From the NCBI RefSeq assembly GCF_000350225.1, contig NW_005179305.1, forward strand, positions 1-28,221: a DNA stretch of 28,221 nt. Direction: 5' to 3'. The notes beneath the pieces are model-generated. The model worked only from the letters and a program-made list of their open reading frames with translations. It had not been told where the DNA came from and did no database searches. Each line of letters begins with the position of its first letter. The first letter of the stretch is position 1. The DNA comes from Chondrus crispus. Taxonomy: Eukaryota > Rhodophyta > Florideophyceae > Gigartinales > Gigartinaceae. A program made the position numbers and the translations under genes. Of the stretch, positions 1 to 9,340 are shown piece by piece.

Positions 1-1609
1 GCCCGTGGAGAGAGACCTCATTCATGAAGGCGTTACCGAGACACCACGCCCATTCTCGCTCTACGTTGTACGCGAGGTAATCGAAAACCGGGTGCTTCGG
101 GTCACCGCAGGCGAAGCCGAAGTGCTTCAAGACGTAGGGGAGTAACGGGTGAACTCCCAACGAGGGGAGCGACTCCCCTACGACCGGCGGAAGCTTAGGG
201 AAATCGCTTCTCGACAAGCCCGGGGAGAACGAGGCGGACGGGACCACGCGCCCGTCCTCTTCCCCGCGGTGCCGGTAAGTCGCCCAATCGTTGGGCGCCA
301 GGGCAATGTGGTGAATCCGCATGAGGGAACATGCGGACTTCTGGAGGGCCGCTCGCGCCTTAGAGCAAGTGCGCGGACAGGGGCCGACGTAGAGCCCGGT
401 GACCTCCGGGAGAATGAAGCGAGGGGGACCACGGGGGCCCCGGTGGAAGAGGTACGCCGACATCTGGTCGACATACTCGACCTCTTCCACGCAAAAAGCG
501 AAAGTCCTATCGCTAGGAATCTCGTCGGGTAGTTGGTAAGGAGCGCCACCGCCCTCGGCGAGGAGGCGACCCAGCGCCAAGGAGGCCTCTTCGGTCAGCC
601 CTCCTTCGTATATGGACCGAATTCGTAGAAGGTCAGGACGTAGGGACTCCCTTGACAGCAGCTCGCCCACTGTGACGCTCGCCCGCGCATGGCGTCGCCA
701 CGCGTATGTCAAGCGACCGAGCGGTAGCGGGATTGACCGCCCCAAGGGCACCCCCAGCCACCTCGTGGAGGTGTTGGATGCCTCCCTCTCTCCGCCCTCG
801 TCGAGGCGGGGGGCAGCGCGCGGCGCACCGGGATGCCGGCAGCTGCCAAAGGCCCCATGCGAGCCCTCCCCGGGGTCGTACGGGCCACCGCGGGGCCCCG
901 TCATGAGGTCTCCACCGGATGCGCCGACCGCGTCGTCAACACGCTCAGGTCGAAGCGGCACCGAGGCCCCAGTCACCGGACGAGCATCTGGCAGCGGGAT
1001 GATGGAAGGCGGGGGGCATAACTCGTCGGACACGGTAGAGGCGCGACCCCCCCGGGACTTCCGGAAAGGACGCGGAGGCCACCATGGCGGGGGAGCCGAC
1101 GAATCGGCACCGGCGGAAGGTAGCCCGGATGCACCTCCCTTCTCGGCGGAGGTGGGGTCCTCAGTGGTCAAGGGGCAGACAACCGGCGTGCTCGATCCAC
1201 TGCCAGGCGGGGGCAGAGGGAGCGAGGGACCGCCCCGAGAAGGGATGAGGGACGACATAGGGAGACACGGGACGCGCGAACCGAGTACGCGACCGACAGA
1301 GGTGACGAGCCCGTGAGGAAGGACGGGAGAGGGAGCCGACCGAGCTGAGGCCGGATGAACGAGGGCGGACTCCCACGACGGGGGTAGTAGGGTGATGACG
1401 AGAACCAGCCCGGAGGGCACACGCAGGATCGCGCGCCGGAAAGGGGGCAGGGGTGACGGAGTGACGACGAATTCGTCGTCCCCAGAAGGGGAGGAGGAAT
1501 GACCTGCGCGCGCGTAGGGAGGTGCGAGACGGAACACGGAGGATAGCGAGCAGGGAGCAGAGTCGACAGGGAGAGCGGAATCGACCGTATAGACGGCGTG
1601 GCCGGACAT
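1..1609 (-). CDS. Antisense accessory ORF of element C (aORF), 3'-truncated by the window edge
   Basis: A minus-strand frame is open without a stop from an ATG at 1609 to base 1 (at least 536 codons), and I checked its codons. It starts about 60 bp inside the 3' LTR and runs toward the missing pol. The first 270 or so residues are Pro/Ser/Gly-rich. After that the protein aligns with the antisense ORF of element B: shared strings include SLRPDL, DRTFAF, ALQKSA, EEDGRV and PLLPYVLKHFG. Codons at matching residues differ mostly at synonymous positions, which indicates selection on the protein. No enzyme motif is recognisable. The layout (globular centre, coiled coil in the B copy) loosely recalls plant proteins labelled 'putative gypsy-type transposon' (Transposase_28). 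That is a hypothesis only. Function unknown. Confidence 0.8.
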   Translation of the reverse strand, partial: MSGHAVYTVDSALPVDSAPCSLSSVFRLAPPYARAGHSSSPSGDDEFVVTPSPLPPFRRAILRVPSGLVLVITLLPPSWESALVHPASARSAPSPVLPHGLVTSVGRVLGSRVPCLPMSSLIPSRGGPSLPLPPPGSGSSTPVVCPLTTEDPTSAEKGGASGLPSAGADSSAPPPWWPPRPFRKSRGGRASTVSDELCPPPSIIPLPDARPVTGASVPLRPERVDDAVGASGGDLMTGPRGGPYDPGEGSHGAFGSCRHPGAPRAAPRLDEGGEREASNTSTRWLGVPLGRSIPLPLGRLTYAWRRHARASVTVGELLSRESLRPDLLRIRSIYEGGLTEEASLALGRLLAEGGGAPYQLPDEIPSDRTFAFCVEEVEYVDQMSAYLFHRGPRGPPRFILPEVTGLYVGPCPRTCSKARAALQKSACSLMRIHHIALAPNDWATYRHRGEEDGRVVPSASFSPGLSRSDFPKLPPVVGESLPSLGVHPLLPYVLKHFGFACGDPKHPVFDYLAYNVEREWAWCLGNAFMNEVSLHG

Positions 1610-1633
1610 GTTGTCCCCTCTCTACAAGCACCC

Positions 1634-1664
1634 GTGGACGCGGACGTCCCCGCTTAAGGGGGGG
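1634..1664 (+). promoter_or_regulatory. Hairpin plus polypurine tract before the 3' LTR of element C
   Basis: A stem GGACG/CGTCC with loop CGGA (1636-1649) is followed by AAGGGGGGG (1656-1664), three bases before the LTR. The purine tract is where plus-strand DNA synthesis would be primed during reverse transcription. The matching hairpin in element B has stem GTGAACG/CGTTCAC with the same CGGA loop. The stem bases differ between copies but stay paired, which argues that the fold matters. Confidence 0.7.
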
Positions 1665-1667
1665 CCG

Positions 1668-2335
1668 TGTAGTATAACCCCCCCTGGGGCTTTATTTTAG
1701 ATTGGATCAACTCAGAACCGGATCGGTTACTGTAGGGCTCGATGCTCTACAGTACCACCACGTGTATCCCCAAGTACAGAGGGCGCACGTGTACACGTGT
1801 ATGCGCGGGACCGAAGAACGCGCACACACCTGTACTGTCGGCCCCGGTGGCTGACAGTATTACAGTGTCGACCGACCGCTACAGTACGTCGCTACAGTAC
1901 ATCGGTACTGTACTATTATGATAGGTTATTATGTACATTAAATATGGAGCGGACCGGCGGCGGGGGGAGGAGGACAAGCACGGACTTGTCACCCACCGAC
2001 CGTCAAGGTCCGACTTCCCGCTTATTCTAAGGTAGCGTTCGCTAACTACCTTAGAGCGGCACCGAGCGCGGGTTGAGGACGCACGCGGTACGCCCACGAG
2101 CCGGCTCCGCCTCCGCCCGTCGGTACTGGATCGTTACCCAGTACCGCGCCGGGGCGTCGAGGCGTCGAACCGCTCGCGCGTACCGGCGTCCTCCCCGTTC
2201 CCGCTCTACCACGCTACCCGGGCCCGCTGCCCGGTGCCGTTAGCTGGTGCCCCGCTTCACCCCCGTCTTCCCGATCGGACGGGGTCTCGGTCGAACTGCG
2301 CATACACCCCTATCGCTGGGGGTGTTTATGCTACA
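1668..2335 (+). repeat. 3' LTR of element C (668 bp)
   Basis: It begins TGTAG and ends CTACA, a perfect 5-bp terminal inverted repeat of the usual TG...CA form. It aligns with the 672-bp LTRs of element B. Inside are palindromes CTGTCGGCC/GGCTGACAG and GGTACTGG/CCCAGTACC, several TACAGTA/TACTGTA motifs, a TTAAATAT element that could act as a TATA box, a hairpin TCTAAGGTAG/CTACCTTAGA (2026-2035 with 2046-2055) and a terminal hairpin ACACCCC/GGGGGTGT. No TGG primer site follows the LTR, as expected for a 3' LTR. Confidence 0.9.
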
Positions 2336-2337
2336 AT

Positions 2338-5300
2338 GTCCACATCGGTGAGGAAGACGGAGAGCAACGCGAAAAAATAGTAGCTACGCTCTCCGAATTC
2401 AAGGAGATGTGGAATGGCCGCCTCGGGAAGATTGGTGCCACCAAGCACCGCATCGACCTCAAGGCGGGGGCCAATCCCATCTACCAAGCTCCGTACCGGG
2501 CTGGTCCAACCGCACGGGAAAAGGTAAAAACCGAGGTGAACCGCATGCTGCGGGCCGGCGTCATCGAGCCGGCCACGGCAGGATGGGCCAGTCCTGTGGT
2601 CTTCGTACCCAAAAAGGACGGTACCATGCGGTTCTGTGTGGACTACCGCAAGCTAAACGCACTCACCATCCGGGATTCCTATCCCCTACAGCGAATGGAT
2701 GAGTGTATCGACTCACTCGGCGACGCTACAGTGTTCACTACGCTTGATTGCAATAGTGGATACTGGCAAGTTGAAGTCGCCGAGGAGGACCGCGATAAGA
2801 CGACGTTCGCGTCGCACTGCGGTCTATACCGGTTCGTACGGATGCCGTTCGGTTTAAAGAATGCCCCAGCCACTTTCCAAAGGGCTGTAGACATCATCCT
2901 CTCCCGAGTTAAATGGGAAACCGCATTGGTGTGCTTGGATGACGTCATCGTGTACTCTAAATCCGTTACGGAACACCTCGACCACGTTAGGGAGGTACTA
3001 CAACTGCTGTACACCGCCGGGGTATCGCTGAAGATATGGAAATGTACATTCTTCCACACTTCAGTGACGTACCTGGGGCACATAATCCGACCGGGACGGT
3101 TAGAGGTCGAGAGGCGCAACGTCATCGCTATCGAGCGGGCGCTACCTCCCTCTAACCAAACGGAATTACGCTCCTTCCTGGGGATGTGCAATGTCTACAG
3201 GCGGTTCGTCCCGAACTTCGCCAAAATTGCCGCTCCCCTCAATAGGAAGACGAGAAAGGATCACCCCTTCGAACTGGGAGTCCTATCCGATTCGGAATAT
3301 GAGGCCTTTGCCGAGCTAAAGAAGAGGCTGGTCTCACCCCCCATCCTGGCTCTACCCCGTCACGGTTACAAGTACACACTCGACACGGACGCATGTGCGT
3401 ACCAAGTGGGGTGTGCCCTGCTGCAAGACCAACCGAACGGAGATAAATTACCGATTGGCTACTGGAACCGTAGTCTCACGGATGCTGAGAAGAATTACAC
3501 GACGACTGAGAAGGAGTGCCTTGCAGTCGTCTGGAGCATCCTGGCATTACGCCCTTAACTGTACGGTGCCACTTTCAATCTCCGAACGGACCATGAGGCC
3601 CTCCCGTGGGTCCTCAATTTGGCGGACAGCTCCGGCCGGCTCGCCCGCTGGCGGTTACGCCTGGCGGAGTACGACTACGACGTACAATACCGGCCGGGTG
3701 TCAAACACCAATTGACGGATGGGGTATCTCGCCTCCGGACGGACGAAGGGGAAACCGCCGCAGTAGACGACGAAGTCCCGTGCTTCGTCGTTCAAGTGTC
3801 AAGACAGGAGCCTAACGTGGGGCCCGTCGATATTGACTGGGCCCCAGCTACCGAACGGAGTCCCGGGAATGCGCGAGAAAGGCCTCAGGCCCTTGCCGTA
3901 ACTCCCGAACAAACGGACGTATCGTCCCTGTCGGTTGAGGAATTTATCCAAGCACAGGCGGCGGACGAGTTCTGCATCCATGCCGCTCGAACCGTCGGAG
4001 AGCCAGACTCAAAGTATGACGTGGACCGTTACGGTTTCTTGGTGCGGAGGTCTCTTCTTGATGGGACACTGCAACGCGTCGTCCCGAAACGGTTAAGGGC
4101 CAAGGTGCTGTATTTTGCATACCACCCGAGGTTGGCCGGACACCCCGGTGGGACCAGGATGTACTATACCCTGAGAAGGGAGTACTACTGGCCCCACATG
4201 GCCAACGACGTGTACGCCACCGTACGGAATTGTCAATCGTGCTCTGCGACACGGGGCACGATTGTACGTCATCAAAAGGACATGAAACTATTCCCGGCGG
4301 GCGGACCCTTGGAGTTTGTCGCAATGGACCTCCTGGGTCCTTTGCCGAAGACCGCACATGGCAATCAGTTCGTCCTTGTGATTACCGACCGGTTCTCGAA
4401 GCTCACGCGCAGTGTCGCGCTTCGTACGACAACCGCAGCCGTGGTGGATAACGCATTCCTGGACAACTGGGTGTACGTCTACGGAGCACCACAGTACGTC
4501 CTTACCGATAACGGTCCGCAATTTGCGGCGAAGTTCTTCGACGCCGTGTTCGCATTGCTAGGCATACGTCACTATTTGACGACAGCCTACCACCCGCAAA
4601 CTAACGGGCAGACCGAACGGTTTAATAAGACCATCGTACAGAGGCTCCGACATTATGTCGAGGAGTACCAGCGAGACTGGGACGACTTCCTCCAGCCTCT
4701 AACGTATGCTTATAACATACAAGTCCACTGGTCAACGGAGACTACTCCGTTTGACCTGGTGTTGACAAGACAACCGTCCGGATTAACCGTCGCGGGTACA
4801 GCGCCCCAGGCTGCGGGAGTCGCCCATGACGACCCACGTACTCCCGTACAGTACAAGCGGGCAACTCTTCGCAAGCTACGGGATGTCCTCGACCGTGCGC
4901 GGGTAAAGATGACCGCGGCCCAAAAGCGGTATAAGGAGAACTTCGATAAGAAAGTCCGATTCCGACCGGTAATACAGGAGGGCGACCAAGTCTACGTGGA
5001 TCGCCCTCCCCGAGCCCTCCGAGCGGCTGAACGACGTGGTCGTGAAGGACAGGGGCTTTGGACGGACGACATGTCCGTCAAGCTTTTACTGAAGACAGAA
5101 GGACCCTGTCGGGTCCGCCAAGCCACGGACACGACCGTTACTGTGGAGCAAGACGGGCTTCCCGTACGAGTCAGCATTGACCGCGTCACGCGGATGCCGA
5201 GGGGCCCGGGGGACCGGACCATGCCTACAGGAGGCATAAGTGCCCCTTCCGAACGGATTAACCCTCCCCATGGGGACGGTGCTAATACCCCCGAGGAGTT

Positions 5301-5457
5301 CGTCGTCGAGCGTCTCGTAGCGCATCGCGATACCCCTACTGGTTTGGAATACAAAGTGCGGTGGTATGGCTACACCCCCGCGGATGATACATTCGAACCC
5401 GCGGAGGGCCTACCACAAGCCTTTATCGATCGGTATTGGCGAGCCCACCGAGCGTAG
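2338..5457 (+). pseudogene. pol: Ty3/gypsy Pol of element A: RT, RNase H, integrase, chromodomain; one in-frame stop
   Basis: This would copy element RNA to DNA and integrate it. The frame is open from the element C junction and begins within the region before RT. RT motif A is intact (TTLDCNSGYWQ, about 2740). The YxDD box reads CLDD (about 2940), so the usual Tyr is Cys. RNase H shows DTDACAYQ (about 3384) and TDHEA (about 3590). Integrase has an H2C2 finger (GHP ... NCQSCS, about 4138-4250) and catalytic Asp, Asp and Glu in MDLLGP, TDNGPQF and GQTERFN (about 4325, 4507, 4613). A chromodomain closes the protein (VVERLVAHRD ... VRWYGY, about 5300-5440). A single in-frame TAA at 3556-3558, inside RNase H, breaks an otherwise continuous frame; a read-through or resequencing artefact cannot be excluded. 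N-terminus missing. Confidence 0.9.
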
Positions 5458-5491
5458 TTCCGCTCAGTGGCGCAAGCTAAGAAGGGGGGTC
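5445..5491 (+). promoter_or_regulatory. Hairpin plus polypurine tract 1 at the end of pol, element A
   Basis: The stem CACCGAGCG/CGCTCAGTG (5446-5454 with 5461-5469, one mismatch) has the pol stop codon in its loop. It is followed by TAAGAAGGGGGGTC at 5478-5491. The identical 14-mer recurs at 8725-8738, directly before the 3' LTR, again behind a hairpin. In a standard gypsy element the purine tract occurs once, next to the LTR. This copy could prime internal plus-strand synthesis, or mark where the accessory module was added. Confidence 0.7.
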
Positions 5492-5664
5492 TCCCGGATA
5501 CTGTACCGGTTGAGACCACCCGCATGTAGAGCATGCGGGGGGCGGAAGCCGCCTACGGGACCGTCACTACCGCTCGGAACTATACGCTCTACGACAGGCT
5601 TTGCACCCTCTAAACTACGGCTGGCAGTCGACTCCGTAACCCGCCCGAACTGAGGGCCTGAGTT

Positions 5665-6737
5665 ACAAAATTGGCCAGCCCTCCGGGGAGGTGCCGTGTG
5701 TCAAATACTGTACACGCCGCCTATCAGGCGTGTAATCCGAAACGGTGAAGTCCAGGGACCTCAGGGGGATCGCCTAAGTCACTAGGTGTCCGGCGAGGTC
5801 GACCATGGTCGACGATGGGGAGCTACAGCACGCCCGCGGTGCCCAAGATAAATACCGTCTCGGATACTTGCAGCGGCGGCGCGACCCCCGACACGTGGCA
5901 AAAATTGCCAAGTATCATTCCCGTACTGGTGCGGTGGCCTGCGGCAAAAATCCGGGGACCAAATTGTGAGGGGTGACATCGTTCTGTTCGGCAATTACGT
6001 CGAAGTTCGGGCTACGTTTGAGCCCCTAGCGGGCTCAATAAAAATCGTAACCCACCGCCGACCACGGCATCGTACTTCCCGCGTCAAACCGCTTCGGACA
6101 GTATAAGGTCCGAAAAACGGTCAATGTCGACCCAGGCGGACCAGCCGCCAATTTCGGTCGACTTTGGGCTACGTTTTGACCCCTAGCAGGGTCAATAAAA
6201 ATCGTAGCCCACGTCCGAGAACGGCATCGTGCTCACCGCGTCAAGCCGGACCCGGAGGTATCCACTCCGAAAAAGCGGTCATGGCGAGGTGTCAACCGAT
6301 TTGGAAACGAGATCAGTTTTTATTGGTTTCTAGTGGTTTTTTACAGTCTCGAAATCGGGGTTGTCGGCGAAGTCGCCGGCGGCGCACTCGTACGCCCCTA
6401 ACCGCCACGGAAGGGGACCCAGTGAGGCCAGAAGGGTCTCCCCGCAACCACGAGGGTCGAGCCCCCCCGCGTACTGTACGCGCCGGTGGAAAAGAGGGGC
6501 GTCCGAGTTGGCAAAATGGCCAGCCCTCCGGGGGGGTTCCGTCCATCGGTACGTTGGCACCACTACCCCGGAGGAGCGCCTGCTTATGGGGAGGCGCTGT
6601 AGCCCTCCGGGTGGGGCCTGGGTCTGTACCTGGCGCCCCGCCAAGGCGGGACGCACCCGAACGGTACTCTCCAGGGACCCCCGAGAGAGCGCTCAAGTCA
6701 CTGAGCGCCCCCGGGGTCGGCCATGGATGATGGGGGA
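5665..6737. repeat. Diverged direct duplication in the accessory region of element A
   Basis: Blocks at about 5665-5822 and 6512-6737 match in order. Both contain TGGCCAGCCCTCCGGGG near the left. Further right each has TCCAGGGAC, then AAGTCACT, then CCATGG and GATGGGG. The offset is 850-915 bp. The surrounding 5492-7100 has no convincing gene. It is rich in short hairpins, such as CCCGCATG/CATGCGGG near 5519, GGCGG/CCGCC just after it and ACACGCC/GGCGTGT near 5711. It reads as structured noncoding element DNA. Confidence 0.6.
6007..6300. repeat. 157-bp tandem repeat carrying a double hairpin and AATAAA
   Basis: Two units begin at about 6007 and 6164. Each has an outer stem GGGCTACG/CGTARCCC (6009-6016 with 6046-6053; 6166-6173 with 6203-6210) around an inner stem. 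The inner stem is TGAGCCC/GGGCTCA in the first unit and TTGACCC/GGGTCAA in the second, so the arms change together. Between the inner and outer right arms lies AATAAA, the common poly(A) signal. The copies then continue with similar sequence through GGCATCGT, CGCGTCAA and CCGAAAAA. A 3'-end signal for the sense transcript is plausible. Confidence 0.65.
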
Positions 6738-6945
6738 TGAGGACGAATTGCTGTGAAGCCATGCCGTCCACAAACCCAATCACCGCCACGGAATGGCCGG
6801 AGTACAGTACATGTGGTGCATGCGGTACTGTACCCGGTAGCCACACCCAATGGGGGTTCGCTGCAGCGCATTGGTGGCGGTTCGGAACGCCTCCGATTTG
6901 AGGGAACAGCCAATCGGAGCTCGTTAAAATGAAAAAAGCCACCTG

Positions 6946-7055
6946 CCGAACGGAAAACTAGGCAAGTTTTACTAGGAAAAACGCCGGTTTTGAAGCCAGA
7001 ACGATCCCCCGAACGGAAAATCACGCATATTTTACTGAGAAAAAGGCCGATTTTA
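6946..7055. repeat. Two-copy 63-bp tandem repeat in element A
   Basis: CCGAACGGAAAA followed by TTTTACT, GAAAAA, GCCG and TTTT occurs at about 6946-6991 and again at about 7009-7055. It is a local tandem duplication in AT-richer sequence just before the possible antisense ORF remnant. No function is evident. Confidence 0.6.
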
Positions 7056-7104
7056 CCGTGATGGAAAACGGAGCAGCATCGCTCCGGGGCAGCTTGCACT
7101 GCGT

Positions 7105-8390
7105 CTATTGACCCCTAAAGCGGTTGGTACTCCTACCTCCCGCGCTTGGGCGACTTAACGCACCACGGTGCTTCGCCGAGCTCCCCGCGATGCTCGCACC
7201 CAACGACCGCTTGACAGCTTCGAGTAGCTGCACGGGATTCCGGTCCGCCCCGCACGAGGCGCGCATGGACCGTACCGACGGACCGCCCTCGCTCACCGAG
7301 AGATGATACTGGACATGGGGGCCGCGCCTGCCCCGCAATTCCGCAGAGGGGCGGCCGCCCCTACTCCGAGCCGCGAAGGCTCTCCGGATAAGTTGTTGGC
7401 CCCCGGAGCCAGCAGACGGTGAGGGCAAGATCTGGTTCGCCCCGCCCGAGGTGGGTGCAAACTGTACCGAATGGTTGGCTTCCCTCCTCCACGAGGATGG
7501 GGAAGCCACAAGAGGCCATTCTCCTACCCCGCGGCCTCGCGGAGGAGCGTCAGCTTTAACCCCAAACCGCAAGGGCCCTGCGGACGAGGGAGTGCCGCGT
7601 TCGCTCGGGGTCCCCTGGGAAGCCGTGGTAGCCGCCTCGGCGCCACGACTGGGTGGAGACCACCGCGGGGTGGTACTGTCCCGCGAAGGCGGTGGAATCA
7701 ACGCCTCGATGGCAGGGAGAATAGCACAGCCGTCCCCATAGGAAGCCATCCCTCGCCACCCGTTGTCGGCATCCGTGTCGCTGCGGTTACCCTTCTCACC
7801 GACATGGCCGCCTTCGCAGGAGACTGGCCCATCGCTGGGTCTTTCTCGATCTCCGTCGCCAACAGGGCCGCCTCAAGGGGATTCTCCTCTAACTACCGGG
7901 GCGGACGTCTGCGTAAAAGTCCTTACGGTATCTTCCGGGGGCGTGGGACCAATCGAGCCCCACTCAGACCCTAGACCGTCGAAGATATTTATTCCCCGGT
8001 GTCACCGTTGGGAAATCCGTCCGCGGAGAATCTCCGGGGCAGCTACTGCACGCCCCGACCTCCGCAGACGTTTGACAAGCTCGTGGCTCGGGAATGCTGG
8101 ACGGGCGATCTCCCAGAGATTCCAAGCCCTGTCGGTCCTCGAGACGCGGCTCCGGCGAGGTTTCTATTACCGTCGAGCCGTCGGCCCTGTCCGGCGGGTT
8201 GGGGGCAGCTGGCGTTACCGTCACTGCTCTTAACCTACCCACCGTTCAGACGAGCTACGGGAGTCTCTGCACGGGAATACTCCGGCGCGATCTCGACACG
8301 GGAAGGCGAGGCAGTCTCGCCTAAGCCCTCGACCGCGTTGCCGGCGCTGTCGTGGCCGGCACCGTCGGGTTTCCCCCTGTCCTTTGATCC
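7105..8390 (-). pseudogene. Possible decayed antisense accessory ORF of element A
   Basis: In the position where element B carries its antisense gene, the minus strand of A shows the longest open stretch, about 255 codons from 7870 to 7105. Upstream of it are shorter open pieces in other minus frames (7964-8242; 8167-8390). The predicted peptides are Pro/Ser/Gly/Arg-rich, as is the N-terminal part of the B and C antisense proteins. I cannot align them by eye to the conserved B/C core, and stops break the frames. The alternative is GC-driven chance openness. I keep it because of position and strand, not homology. From 8391 to 8699 I see no gene. Confidence 0.3.
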
Positions 8391-8699
8391 GTTATCGGTA
8401 CTGTACGGGTGAGAGAGGGTGATTAGGACCTGTCGATCAAGAAGTCAGTGGGGATGGAATACGGTTAGTCGCGTCAGGAAGCAGGGATCGCAACCGCATG
8501 GAAATTAGCGCCCGGCTCACATGGCCAAGCGAAAAACCGCCATGCTGCCCGACCGGGGCGCCGGCGCTTGCCCATGACGGAGAGGGTCCGCGCAGTGAGG
8601 TCGTCGGCTGCAAAGCGGCGGCTAGTACCGACACGGAATGTTTGCGCCAAGGATGGCCGTGGTGGGAAGACTTGAAGTGGAAATGCAGAATCCGGGACG

Positions 8700-8738
8700 G
8701 ACGGCACGAAGACGTGCCGTCATTTAAGAAGGGGGGTC
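8700..8738 (+). promoter_or_regulatory. Hairpin plus polypurine tract 2 before the 3' LTR of element A
   Basis: A perfect 9-bp stem GACGGCACG/CGTGCCGTC with loop AAGA (8700-8721) stands three bases before TAAGAAGGGGGGTC (8725-8738), which abuts the LTR. This is the expected priming site for plus-strand synthesis. The purine 14-mer is identical to the one at the end of pol, but the hairpin sequence differs. Confidence 0.8.
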
Positions 8739-9340
8739 TGTGGTACAATTGCCAAGTGGCGCTACTGTACTAGGTGGGCGCCAGAGGCCTCGCCAAGTAC
8801 AGTAGTAAGATGTTAACCGATACGGTGCATACGTGGCCAGCACGTGTAGATGTGGCCACATGGGAGTCCACGTGTAGTTAGTGGCACCGGCTACTGCAGG
8901 TGTACACGTGGTGCGCGACCGATCGGTGGGTTAGTACAGTAGTCATTTTTAGTTACCGTAAGCTACAGTAAGCTGGCTACAGTATGTACAGCTACTGTAG
9001 TCCGTCCGGTGCCACCGCCCTACTAGGGGGTATAAGATAGGGGGGCACCGGGCTGGAGGTAAACCGAGGCAAGCACGCCTCCCCTTACTTCCTACCCTAG
9101 TCCTTTTACCGTACGGTTAAGTAAGTCCCTCAGGTTTCCAGCTCGCCACCGGTCGTACTGCTCTATATCCCAGTACGACTGCGCGTGTCCAGTGCGGTGT
9201 ACCTCCCTTGTCCAGTGCTTCCTACCGTTCCGGATTATTCTACCTGAGACTCCAGTGTAGCGGTCCCCCAGGCTCCCTCATTTTTAGGTACAGCCTGTCC
9301 TTTTCCGTTTACGGTTTAGCGTCCCTACGGTTGTACCACA
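8739..9340 (+). repeat. 3' LTR of element A (602 bp)
   Basis: It starts TGTGGTACAA and ends TTGTACCACA, a perfect 10-bp terminal inverted repeat. It lies between a purine tract on the left and foreign copia sequence on the right. It contains several TACAGTA/TACTGTA motifs, CACGTGT motifs and a TATA box at 9031. The 5' partner lies outside the window, so age cannot be estimated. Confidence 0.9.
9031..9037 (+). promoter_or_regulatory. TATA box in the LTR of element A
   Basis: TATAAGA sits about 290 bp into the 602-bp LTR, downstream of the CACGTGT and TACAGTA clusters, where a retrotransposon promoter is expected. The motif is seen; its use is inferred. Confidence 0.5.

Larger units (their letters stand above)
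1..2335 (+). mobile_element. Element C: 3' end of a Ty3/gypsy LTR retrotransposon, same family as element B
   Basis: This is the right-hand end of an LTR retrotransposon whose 5' part lies left of the window. It contains an antisense accessory gene, a hairpin plus purine tract, and a complete 3' LTR. The LTR aligns along its length with the two LTRs of element B, with scattered substitutions and small indels, so C and B belong to one family but are clearly different copies. The LTR ends at 2335, and the next base re-enters the reverse transcriptase frame of element A, so C inserted into A's pol gene. The 5 bases after the LTR, ATGTC at 2336-2340, should be its target-site duplication; the partner copy is outside the window. 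The strand given is that of the missing gag-pol. Confidence 0.85.
2336..9340 (+). mobile_element. Element A: 3' part of a Ty3/gypsy chromodomain retrotransposon
   Basis: Element A runs from the middle of pol, where element C interrupts it, to the end of its own 3' LTR at 9340. Its gag, protease and 5' LTR lie left of the window beyond element C. Order: RT, RNase H, integrase, chromodomain, hairpin plus purine tract 1, about 3.2 kb of accessory sequence, hairpin plus purine tract 2, LTR. The LTR differs from that of B and C, so this is a second family, though its pol is clearly related to B's. Base 9341 onward is copia integrase on the other strand, so A inserted into copia relic D. Expected target duplication: GCGGT at 9341-9345, partner not in view. 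Confidence 0.85.

Noticed and set aside
612..1316. Plus-strand ORF of 234 codons over the antisense gene of C
   Set aside because: Composition is typical of a shadow frame. The minus frame is longer, aligns with element B and keeps its amino acids.
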